Shown here: piece after piece, positions 8,001 through 13,371 of the stretch
How the letters are laid out: each line of letters begins with the position of its first letter
Numbering within the stretch: the stretch's first letter is position 1
NCBI GenBank assembly: GCA_031263625.1
Contig: JAISFK010000390.1
Coordinates: forward strand, 1 to 15,328
Origin: Clostridiales bacterium
GTDB taxonomy: Bacteria; Bacillota; Clostridia; WRLR01
DNA: 15,328 nucleotides
Direction of reading: 5' to 3'
Program-made: the position numbers and the translations under genes
Notes under the pieces: model-generated
What the model was told of the DNA's origin: nothing
What the model saw: only the letters and a program-made list of their open reading frames with translations
The model's database searches: none

Positions 8001-10964
8001 ATCCACGCTGTCGTTTTTTTCGACCCGCCTCATCGCCGCGGCGGCCTCGGGGCCGGCATCGCGCTCCAGCATCCTCTCCCGGTCCAGCAGGGGGATGGCT
8101 CTGGCCCGCTCGGCCAGATAGCCTTCGGGGCCGACCCTCGCGCCGTCCCTCTCAAGGGTTTCCACCCTCTCCCTGTAGGCGTCGATCAGGACGCCGGCGA
8201 AGGCTTTCCCCCGCTGCCGCGTGTCCGCCTCGTCTCTCCCGGCGGCCGGCCGCACCGGCTGGCCGTCCACGGTAAATCTGGCGTCCGCAATGGCGTCGCC
8301 CAGCGCCTGCTCGCACTCAAGGCGCTCGGGGGATTTCCTGTCGCCCAGCCGCCTGACGTATTCGGGGAAGCTGATGGGCGGCGCCTGTTCCTGGAACAGC
8401 CGCAGCACGTTTACCTCCGCGGCGTCGATCAGCCCCTCCCGCACTCTGGGAGGCACCTTGTTGGACGATACTTTGCCGGCGTGGATCATTCCCCCGTATC
8501 GCTCGGCCATCCGCGCCCTCATCGCCGCCACGTCGTCGCGGAGCGTCTCGGGCGGGACCCCCGACTTGCCCGGCCGGATTTGATCCGGCATCACAGCGTC
8601 AAGCTTGGCGCCGAACCCGGTGTTCCCCCCTTTTACCGTCAGCGCGGCGCAGGCCCTTTCCCGCAGCTGGTTTCTCTCGTACACGCCCAGGCCATTCCGG
8701 GCGTTCTCTCTCATCCGATCGAGATATGCGTCGTCCGACTCGCCCCGCTTCCTGCTTATTGTTTCGTCGCTGACGCACGCCTTTATCTGGCCCCTTATTT
8801 CCTGGCGCCTTTCTTTCCGCTCTCTCTCGCTGGATCGCGAGGCTTTGCCGGCCATGCCCAGCGGGTCGTATTTCTTGGACTCCCCCAGCTCGCCCCGCAC
8901 GGCCTGCAGCTCCCTTGCGAGGACGCCCATTTCGGCGGCGTTGTCGCAGCCGGCCATGCGCTGAAGTATGTCCTCGACGCCCAGAAAGCGGATCGCCAAG
9001 GTCGCGCCGTCCACGTCCGCGTCCTGCCTTGGCTCCCGCTCCGCCCGAACCGCCTTCCTCGCGATGCCCAGGGGGGTGCTGTCAAAGTCAAGGGCGGCGG
9101 TGTTGATCGCCGTTTTCATATCCTCGGCGCAGCGCTCCACCGCATGAGGATGCACCACGCCGCCGGTGCCCGCGTGCTCCATCATCAGCCGCATGGGGCC
9201 GACGTCGGCGCCAAACTTGACGCTGGCGGCGGTTCTGAGATTCAGCGCCTTGCGCGCGTGGTTGGCGAGGATAATCTCGGCGTCGGCGTGGCCCGGCGGC
9301 GCGGAGATCGCATCGATCTCCCGCCAGCCCATTTTTTCGGGCGAGATGTCCCTGTCGATCGCCCGCCCCACAAAATTCATGAACCGGTTTTTCAGCGCGG
9401 ATCTGTCGTAGATGGCCTGATGGGTCTTAATCCGGCTTTCCGCCGCGGCTGCCCGGTCGGCGCCGTCAAAGCGGATAGCGGCCTGGATGGCGGGCAGCCC
9501 CACGCCCCGGCTCTTGAGCGCGTCCAGCCCCGCCAGCTCATCCGCGCTCGCCTCCCGGCCCGTTTGGGCGGCGCGGCTCAGCGCGTATGCCTGGATAAGC
9601 GCGGGCATGGCGGCGGAATCTCTTTTCCCGCTCTCCTGGTCGAGCATCATCTCCAGGAACTGATCGTCGGGCATCGCGCGCAGGCGCTCCACGCGGGCCT
9701 TGCGATGCTCGTCCGGAGCGCCCTGCTCGCCCTGCTCGCTCTGGCCGCCCCGGTCGCTCTGGTCGCCCTGGGCTGCCGTTTTCATGGCGGCCGCCCGCAG
9801 TTTGCCCATGACCCGCCCCAAGCCGTGGCTGGCCGCTATTTTGACCTGCTCCTCGTCGGAGAGGGCGCGGGGGGAGTCGGTGAACCTTCCCTCGTGGAGC
9901 ATGTTTTTGATTTCCAGGGCGTCGTCGCTCAGCGCCGGGTCGGAAAAAGCGCCGTCGATCTGCCGCATCATGCCGTCCAGCCTCTCGGGGCCGGCCGCGA
10001 GGCCGGCGGCGAAGTCTTTGCGCTGCTGGGCGGGCAATTTGGCCAGCGCGCCGAACAGCCTGGAATTAAAGCCCGTGGCGACGGCAAGCTTGCGCAGGTT
10101 TTCGGCCTCGCCCTCCGAAAGCCCGGCTTCGCCTGCCCCCGCTGCCGGGATCATGAGGCTCACGAACGGCCCGGCCAGAGGCTCGGTTTTTTCCCGCACC
10201 GCCGCCTCGAACCGGTCCCGATCCTCTGGCAAAAGCGCGGCGGCGGCCCGTTCCCGCAGCGCGGCGAGCTCGCCCCTCATGTTTTTGGCCGTCTCGGCGG
10301 TCAGCGCCTGCGGCGCGGCGAAGCGGCAATGGGTCAAATCGGCGGCCAGCGCGTCGCCGGCGGCCTTGCTGCGCGCTTCCAGGCTCGCTGCCATTTGCCT
10401 GGCCTGATCCTTTGTGGGAACCATGAGGGCCAGGGCCTTGAGCTCCCGCTTCGGCCTCCGGTGCTTGCCAATCTCGGCGAGGGTCCCGTTCTCGCACAGG
10501 GCCAGCGCGTCTCGCGCCGGCGGCTCGTTCTGGAATCCGGGCGGGTTGAAGGTCCTGAACTGCCGCGCGATTTTTTGCCGCGACTCCCTGTCGGCCATGA
10601 CGGCCAGCGGATCCTCCAGGGACTGGCGCTCCAGCAGGATCTCGTGCAGGCGGGCCGCCGTCATGCCGCTGGCGGCGCGGTCGGGCGACGTGGCCTGGCT
10701 GACGCCGTCTCGCAAATTCGCCTCAAACCGTTCTTGCAGCAACTGCCGCGCGGCGTTCCGCCTGCCCGCGATCGCGTTGAACGCCTCCCGGTCGGCGGCG
10801 CTGACGTTCCGCCGCGAGACATTGCCCGGCCTGGCCGCCCCCTCTGGGGCCCCGGTCCCATCGGGGGCCCCAGCCCCATCGGAGGGCCCCGCCCCATGCG
10901 CCAGCAAAAAATCGTCGTATCTCTGCTGCGCCGCCAAATATTGCTCCAAAAGCACCCGCTCCAT
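5052..10964 (-). CDS. Giant modular protein of unknown function (about 1970 residues)
   Basis: I do not recognise the family. The ATG at 10964 (MERVLLEQYLAAQQ) is chosen because upstream DNA turns AT-rich and non-coding; a G-rich GGGG lies 7 bases upstream. There is no signal peptide and no clear membrane helix. Sections in order: helical N-terminus with a Gly/Ala/Pro linker (24-47); a long mostly helical part to about 990; a beta-rich section of small and alternating residues (about 1000-1230) that includes GVRFSFDSQEECRQF at 1079; an acidic linker (about 1355-1383); an Ala/Gly/Arg-rich section (about 1385-1470); a Glu/Ala/Arg helix, probably coiled coil (about 1515-1580); two copies of an 88-residue module (1607-1694, 1731-1819); and a Gln/Ala/Arg/Pro tail (about 1832-1970). 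The layout suggests a structural or effector-like protein, but nothing proves secretion. It stands alone between rubredoxin and an AT-rich divergent spacer. Frames on the opposite strand have shadow-like Arg/Gly/His composition. Confidence 0.85.
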   Translation of the reverse strand: MERVLLEQYLAAQQRYDDFLLAHGAGPSDGAGAPDGTGAPEGAARPGNVSRRNVSAADREAFNAIAGRRNAARQLLQERFEANLRDGVSQATSPDRAASGMTAARLHEILLERQSLEDPLAVMADRESRQKIARQFRTFNPPGFQNEPPARDALALCENGTLAEIGKHRRPKRELKALALMVPTKDQARQMAASLEARSKAAGDALAADLTHCRFAAPQALTAETAKNMRGELAALRERAAAALLPEDRDRFEAAVREKTEPLAGPFVSLMIPAAGAGEAGLSEGEAENLRKLAVATGFNSRLFGALAKLPAQQRKDFAAGLAAGPERLDGMMRQIDGAFSDPALSDDALEIKNMLHEGRFTDSPRALSDEEQVKIAASHGLGRVMGKLRAAAMKTAAQGDQSDRGGQSEQGEQGAPDEHRKARVERLRAMPDDQFLEMMLDQESGKRDSAAMPALIQAYALSRAAQTGREASADELAGLDALKSRGVGLPAIQAAIRFDGADRAAAAESRIKTHQAIYDRSALKNRFMNFVGRAIDRDISPEKMGWREIDAISAPPGHADAEIILANHARKALNLRTAASVKFGADVGPMRLMMEHAGTGGVVHPHAVERCAEDMKTAINTAALDFDSTPLGIARKAVRAEREPRQDADVDGATLAIRFLGVEDILQRMAGCDNAAEMGVLARELQAVRGELGESKKYDPLGMAGKASRSSERERKERRQEIRGQIKACVSDETISRKRGESDDAYLDRMRENARNGLGVYERNQLRERACAALTVKGGNTGFGAKLDAVMPDQIRPGKSGVPPETLRDDVAAMRARMAERYGGMIHAGKVSSNKVPPRVREGLIDAAEVNVLRLFQEQAPPISFPEYVRRLGDRKSPERLECEQALGDAIADARFTVDGQPVRPAAGRDEADTRQRGKAFAGVLIDAYRERVETLERDGARVGPEGYLAERARAIPLLDRERMLERDAGPEAAAAMRRVEKNDSVDRLFGALANAGTSARFRRSGGATVGVSGDAAGAEVSASLGVTSKDEFVITHDEHGRYGVVVSGAVGAQLVADAGYGDALSVEVSLAATRTQGVRFSFDSQEECRQFMGGLLVAEDMTPAQMMAHVRGISTISALGAEAGISAEITPGEFIGALADNATRARNLAGGLIVPEGDRRAARGQKVVDARLAASASIGGERAVESISPTRKRITTKVKMEAGIEAEASAALTENWSAEAKYEARAIRQSALEREYEGDVLVGAKNVRTFKVAALEPSADENQAYQNRFERVERVRQLLAEYGAVNDELLQRVADMGDAEEFEFDVASEMEQSALDAYEAEPNPLRRMMMLNDRANYRANEIVMRQNPRAAAQPEEKELELEAPEDEDEAEAEDGRDMEDPASEQTLAGRAAASVGRTAEGVGDAMENAAALAAEGAGRAAARAGNAAANTGAGRAAARAAARVGDAVARTGAAGAGRRVVQFAQDARAALGKAVPVGVKLSVSADSSGEAMKTTTFRARDVRVGNFAMETPASREARLAAEARQREAEEAKLAAEAEEARRREAEAQAAPAGIEEAAAEAVAEGAADAEAVRAEAANEPPYVSKVDGKAVDDLLRDCDFTKQGLIDHFGEVHKIAANFTEASPAQQERMSAGELESYKRLKAVADALKPIDDMFSPDKDRSEYDALPDDRARAALFAQRLDEAAAHAREGAQGHRPYPEVNNEDIKQLIGDSGLNGQDVSPDVAKERLIGNFDAVDGIVRGFREASPSQISGMASGQREAYEKRRDMVEALRPIHAIFTDKAGPGRSAYDGLGKDEQADLFGANLGAAAGRAAEGARKFSPSREAISFSDLQHAARPQDATRPAQGAAQPQGAAQPERQAQQQNAARQPARPAQAQGAARQPAQMQGAAAPAQDATRQPMRLQDVALLARQQDATRQPERPAQQPDATRQLARAQEKNSPPGRQDRRDQRGRGQEQARRNPSARGMG
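5160..5470 (-). repeat. Low-complexity repeat coding the Gln/Ala/Arg/Pro tail of the giant protein
   Basis: The DNA is an irregular array of GCGTTGCATCCTG- and GCGCCCTGCG-like words. They encode repeated QDATRQP, QGAAQP and QGAARQP motifs. No strict unit length is kept, but QDATR or PDATR occurs at least four times. Such a tail is likely disordered and basic. Confidence 0.7.
5508..6146 (-). repeat. Internal duplication of an 88-residue module in the giant protein
   Basis: Copy 1 (5883-6146) and copy 2 (5508-5774) share LI..F..V..I, then F.EASP.Q...M..G..E.Y, then AL.PI...F..DK, S.YD.L..D..A.LF and AA..A.EGA at matching positions. The modules are helical and diverged, so this is an old duplication rather than a recent DNA repeat. 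It points to a repeated binding or assembly domain. Confidence 0.8.
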
Positions 10965-10997
10965 AAATATGCCCCATCCCTTTCCCCGCCATGCTCC

Positions 10998-11079
10998 GAA
11001 TATATTTTCAGAATATATATACGAATATATATGCCGATATGCCCACCGTGTTCCGAAATATATATATACCGAATATACC
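10998..11079. repeat. AT-rich tandem motif (GAATATATAT) in the divergent promoter region
   Basis: GAATATATTTTCA (10998), GAATATATATAC (11011) and GAATATATATGC (11023) are consecutive 12-13-bp units. A further CGAAATATATATATACC and GAATATACC follow at 11054-11079. The block sits in GC-rich surroundings between the giant gene and the methyltransferase. It probably holds the giant gene's promoter (several TATATA-like hexamers on the minus strand) or a protein-binding array. I could not fix a single -35/-10 pair for the giant gene. Confidence 0.6.
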
Positions 11080-11117
11080 ACTCGCTTTAGGGCCAACACA
11101 TATATTTTTGGGTTCTT

Positions 11118-11148
11118 TTGATTATTATGCCGCATGGCGTGATATAAT
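11118..11148 (+). promoter_or_regulatory. Possible promoter of the methyltransferase gene
   Basis: A perfect TATAAT is at 11143-11148. The best -35 is TTGATT at 11118-11123, which leaves a long 19-bp spacer. Transcription would start near 11155, giving a leader of about 55 nt. The -10 is convincing; the -35 is not. Confidence 0.45.
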
Positions 11149-11210
11149 ATATTCTATAGAACGGTTGCGGCAGCGCAGGCGCAAGCTCCCGCGGCCGCGA
11201 GAAGGACGCG

Positions 11211-11978
11211 ATGGCGAACATGTATCAGGACGGCTTTGCCGGGGTGTACGACAGGCTCATGCGCGGAGGCTATTCGCATGCCGAATACGCCGACTACATC
11301 GAGCGGATATTCGGCCTCTTCGGCGCAAGCCCGTCCATAGTGGTGGATCTGGGCTGCGGGACCGGCTCCCTCTGCGTCGAGCTGCGCGGGAGGGGCTACG
11401 ACATGATAGGCATAGACAGCTCCCAGGAGATGCTGAACATAGCGCTGGGAAAGGCCGCCGCCCAAAAGGGCGGGCGCGATATCCTGTTCCTCAACCAGGA
11501 CATCTGCGATTTCGAGCTGTACGGAACCGCCGGCGCGATACTGTCAACCATCGACAGCATGAATTACCTGACGGCCAGGCGCCAGCTGAACCGCGTGTTC
11601 GCGCTGGCGGGCAACTACCTGGATCCCGGCGGCCTGTTCGTGTTTGACCTGAACACGCGCCACAAGCTGTCGCGGGTCATAGGCGGCAACCTGTTTTACG
11701 AGATTTCCGACGACGTGTGCTATCTGTGGGAAAACAGCTACGACAGCGCGGGCCGCATATCGACGTTCGATCTGACGTTTTTCGTCAGGAACGGGGACGG
11801 CACGTACTCGCGCCACGACGAGCGCCACCGCCAGCGCGCGCACTCGGACGCGGAGATAGCCGCCGCCGCGCGGCTGGCGCGGCTGGCGCAGCGCGGCGTG
11901 TACGACTGCCTGACGTTTGACGCGCCTGGGCGCGACGCGCAGAAGATATGCTACGTGTTTCAAAAGGAACGGCCATAA
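11211..11978 (+). CDS. Class I SAM-dependent methyltransferase
   Basis: This is a cytosolic Rossmann-fold methyltransferase of 255 residues that uses S-adenosylmethionine; its substrate is unknown. Motif I is clear at residues 45-52 (VDLGCGTG), the ribose-binding acidic residue is D69 in MIGIDSSQEML, and motif II is LFLNQDICDFEL with D97. STIDSMNYL (112-120) and the LDPGGLFVFDLNT strand (137-149) fit the small YqeM-like methyltransferases of Firmicutes. The ATG at 11211 has GAAGGA just upstream. The last codons and the stop lie inside the first unit of a 17-bp tandem repeat that runs to the next gene. It is probably co-transcribed with the DUF2225 gene, as no promoter or terminator is seen between them. 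The C-terminal 50 residues contain an unusual Arg/Ala/His-rich stretch. Confidence 0.9.
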   Translation: MANMYQDGFAGVYDRLMRGGYSHAEYADYIERIFGLFGASPSIVVDLGCGTGSLCVELRGRGYDMIGIDSSQEMLNIALGKAAAQKGGRDILFLNQDICDFELYGTAGAILSTIDSMNYLTARRQLNRVFALAGNYLDPGGLFVFDLNTRHKLSRVIGGNLFYEISDDVCYLWENSYDSAGRISTFDLTFFVRNGDGTYSRHDERHRQRAHSDAEIAAAARLARLAQRGVYDCLTFDAPGRDAQKICYVFQKERP

Positions 11979-12083
11979 GCAAGGAGCGGCCATAGGCAAG
12001 GAGCGGCCATAGGCAAGGAGCGGTCATATACTAGGGAACGGCCATAGGCAGGTAACGGTCATATACAAGGGACGGTCATAGAC
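11964..12083 (+). repeat. Seven tandem 17-bp repeats spanning the whole methyltransferase-DUF2225 spacer
   Basis: Units start at 11964, 11981, 11998, 12015 (18 bp), 12033, 12050 and 12067. The consensus is AAGGAGCGGCCATAGGC. The first unit encodes the end of the methyltransferase including its TAA. The last ends directly before the ATG at 12084 and supplies its Shine-Dalgarno-like AAGGGA. Early units are nearly identical and later ones diverge. Confidence 0.95.
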
Positions 12084-12953
12084 ATGGAAGACACAATATT
12101 TGCCGGGCTGCGCTCATTCGGGCTGCAGGGCGCCGGCGGCGCGAAGGTATACGGCAACGGCGGCGGCAGCGGCGACGCCGGAAAGCCGGAGGGGGGCGGC
12201 GGCGGCGAGTCCGGCGACGCGCAGGCGCACATAAAGCGCAACGTGTACATGAAAAAATTCGTCTGCCCCGTCTGCGGCAGGGAGACGCAGTCCCCAGCCG
12301 TCAAATCGTCCGGCGTCCGGCTGATCAGGAAGGACACGGACTTCATGCCATGCTACAAGGAGCCCAACCCGCTCTATTATTTCGTGGCGTTTTGCAGGCA
12401 CTGCGGCTTCGCGTCGCCGCCCGCCAACATGAAGAACCTGACGCAGAGGCAGAAGGCCCTCATAAGGGAAAAAATATCGTCGTCGTGGAAATTTGAAAAG
12501 GAGTACCCCGCCGTCTACACGCCGGAGATAGCCATCGAGATCCACAAGCTCGCGCTGTACAACGCCGTGGTTTCGGAGGACAGGGAGAGCCTGCGCGCGA
12601 TCATCAGCCTGCACATCGGCTGGCTCTACCGCATAGCCGGCGACGACGCGAGCGAAAAGACGTTCCTGGCGACCGCGCTGGAGGGCTTCTCGCGCGCGTA
12701 TGAAAAAGAGCGCGGCTCCGTGGGCGGGATGGACAAGGCGAGCCAGCAGTACCTGATCGGCGAGCTGATGCGCCGGACGGGCAACCTGTTCGGAGCGCTG
12801 AAGTGGTTCAAGATGGCCATGCTGGACAGGAGCGCCCGCCTGTCCGTCAAGGAGATGGCGCGCGACCAGAAGGATCTGATCATGGGCATATACGAGGCCA
12901 GCAAGCGCGGCGCGGCTCCGGACGGCGCGGATCGCGACGGCATGACCGATTGA
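12084..12953 (+). CDS. DUF2225 family zinc-ribbon protein
   Basis: This 289-residue protein matches DUF2225. It has two CxxC pairs (C61/C64 in FVCPVCGRE, C104/C107 in FCRHCGFA) on each side of the conserved RLIRKDTDFMPCYKEPNPLYY segment, followed by a helical TPR-like part with GWLYRIAGD and GELMRRTGNLFGALKWFKMAM. The molecular role of the family is not known. The start at 12084 fits the family opening (IFAGLRSFGL). A Gly-rich, charged insertion at about residues 24-46 separates that opening from the zinc part. An internal ATG at 12249 (MKKFVCPVCG) is a possible but weaker start, with no Shine-Dalgarno. The stop codon overlaps the -35 box of the next transcription unit. It is probably in an operon with the methyltransferase. 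Confidence 0.9.
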   Translation: MEDTIFAGLRSFGLQGAGGAKVYGNGGGSGDAGKPEGGGGGESGDAQAHIKRNVYMKKFVCPVCGRETQSPAVKSSGVRLIRKDTDFMPCYKEPNPLYYFVAFCRHCGFASPPANMKNLTQRQKALIREKISSSWKFEKEYPAVYTPEIAIEIHKLALYNAVVSEDRESLRAIISLHIGWLYRIAGDDASEKTFLATALEGFSRAYEKERGSVGGMDKASQQYLIGELMRRTGNLFGALKWFKMAMLDRSARLSVKEMARDQKDLIMGIYEASKRGAAPDGADRDGMTD

Positions 12954-12978
12954 CGAGCCGTTAGCTATTTGATATAGT
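12950..12978 (+). promoter_or_regulatory. Strong promoter of the small amphipathic peptide gene
   Basis: TTGACG (12950-12955) and TATAGT (12973-12978) are separated by exactly 17 bp. The -35 overlaps the stop codon of the DUF2225 gene. The start point would be near G12985, so the RNA begins GCGAGG and has a 5' leader of about 43 nt. Confidence 0.75.
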
Positions 12979-13004
12979 CAACATGCGAGGGCTTTGTCGT
13001 GGCG

Positions 13005-13027
13005 GCGCCCCCTGGAAAGGGGGGCGC
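13005..13027 (+). promoter_or_regulatory. Hairpin masking the Shine-Dalgarno of the peptide gene
   Basis: GCGCCCCC (13005-13012) pairs perfectly with GGGGGCGC (13020-13027) around a 7-nt TGGAAAG loop. The second arm contains the G-rich Shine-Dalgarno and ends one base before the ATG at 13028. In the folded RNA, translation should be strongly reduced. This is typical of type I toxin mRNAs, which need processing or refolding to be translated. Confidence 0.75.
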
Positions 13028-13126
13028 ATGAGCATTATTGGCTTGTATATGGCGGTCATTGACACACTGCGGTTAATCGTCGATGTAGCACGGCTAATTG
13101 CCGATTCGATGAAACCTGATAAATAA
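13028..13126 (+). CDS. Small amphipathic peptide, candidate type I toxin (32 residues)
   Basis: The frame ATG-N31-TAA encodes 32 residues that begin MSIIGLYMAV and end SMKPDK. After a short hydrophobic start, a helix carries charges D12, R15, D19, R22, D26 and K29 with strict 3-4-3-4-3 spacing, so they form one alternating stripe, with Ile, Leu, Val and Ala on the other faces. The gene has its own consensus-like promoter, a Shine-Dalgarno locked in a hairpin, and a facing antisense promoter downstream. Size, amphipathicity and context recall TisB-like and Fst-like membrane toxins of type I systems, but I see no clear sequence homology to a named family. It could instead be a leader peptide or a non-toxic small membrane protein. 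Its reality as a gene is supported by the promoter and Shine-Dalgarno rather than by homology. Confidence 0.6.
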   Translation: MSIIGLYMAVIDTLRLIVDVARLIADSMKPDK

Positions 13127-13214
13127 ATACCGCCATAACCCTATTATGGCGGCAAAACCCGAATCATAAATTGTGATTAAGGGGACGCCGCCCGCCTAAA
13201 GGCGAAGTCCTCGC
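13122..13214 (-). ncRNA. Predicted antisense RNA (candidate antitoxin)
   Basis: From the minus-strand promoter at 13219-13248 a transcript would start near 13214 with GCGAGG. It would form a small CGCC-TTTA-GGCG hairpin (13193-13204), a weak second stem, and end at the perfect 9-bp hairpin 13130-13152 followed by UAUUUAUUU. The length is about 90 nt. It covers the stop codon and 3' end of the peptide mRNA. Its GCGUCCCC (13181-13188) can also pair with the GGGGGCGC arm that holds the Shine-Dalgarno, with one G-U pair. Both ends are predictions. Confidence 0.55.
13130..13152 (-). terminator. Perfect 9-bp hairpin, terminator of the antisense RNA
   Basis: CCGCCATAA and TTATGGCGG pair perfectly around CCCTA. 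On the minus strand it is followed by TATTTATTT, a usable though not ideal U-rich tail. On the plus strand it is followed by CAAAACCC, so termination of the peptide mRNA here would be weaker. Confidence 0.6.
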
Positions 13215-13218
13215 ATTT

Positions 13219-13248
13219 ATTATACATTCCCTTATGGGCAAGCGTCAA
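13219..13248 (-). promoter_or_regulatory. Strong minus-strand promoter facing the peptide gene
   Basis: Read on the minus strand, TTGACG (13248-13243), an 18-bp spacer and a perfect TATAAT (13224-13219) form a consensus-like promoter. No protein frame with a start signal follows it, so a non-coding product is the natural reading. Confidence 0.72.
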
Positions 13249-13273
13249 TAAGTTTTTTTGTTTGTGCGCCCGC

Positions 13274-13298
13274 GAAAGTTTGAAAGTTTGAAAAGTTT
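13274..13298. repeat. Short GAAAGTTT tandem repeat
   Basis: GAAAGTTT at 13274 and 13282, then GAAAAGTTT at 13290, lie in the AT-richer leader upstream of the next gene. No promoter could be fixed in this leader. Confidence 0.6.
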
Positions 13299-13371
13299 GA
13301 AATTGAGCAAAAGTTGAAAGAGAAGCTTGACAAGAAGCGCCGAAAAGTGTAAAAGGAAGGTAACATTCGCT

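Larger units (their letters stand above)
12983..13216. repeat. Inverted repeat at the two ends of the small convergent cassette
   Basis: ATGCGAGG plus GGCGGCGCCCCC on the plus strand (12983-12990 and 13001-13012) match ATGCGAGG plus GGCGGCGTCCCC read on the minus strand (13216-13209 and 13192-13181). The repeats sit just after the -10 boxes of two facing promoters, so both RNAs would share their 5' sequence. Confidence 0.7.

Noticed and set aside
5262..11090. Long open frames on the plus strand opposite the giant gene (5262-7676 and 7842-11090)
   Set aside because: Their products are Arg/Gly/His/Pro/Leu-rich without normal acidic content or domains and have no ribosome sites. They are mirror frames caused by high GC in the real minus-strand gene.
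11964..12083. 17-bp array as a CRISPR
   Set aside because: Units are directly adjacent with no spacers and too short; it is a plain tandem repeat.
13130..13152. Hairpin as an efficient plus-strand terminator of the peptide mRNA
   Set aside because: The stem is perfect but is followed by CAAAACCC on the plus strand. The next T-run is at 13253-13259, behind only a 5-bp stem (CTTAT/ATAAG). The 3' end of the peptide mRNA is therefore left open.
13327..13355. TTGACA-N17-TAAAAG as promoter of the URO-D-like gene
   Set aside because: The -35 is perfect, but the -10 overlaps the Shine-Dalgarno (13353-13360), so a normal transcript would lack its ribosome site.
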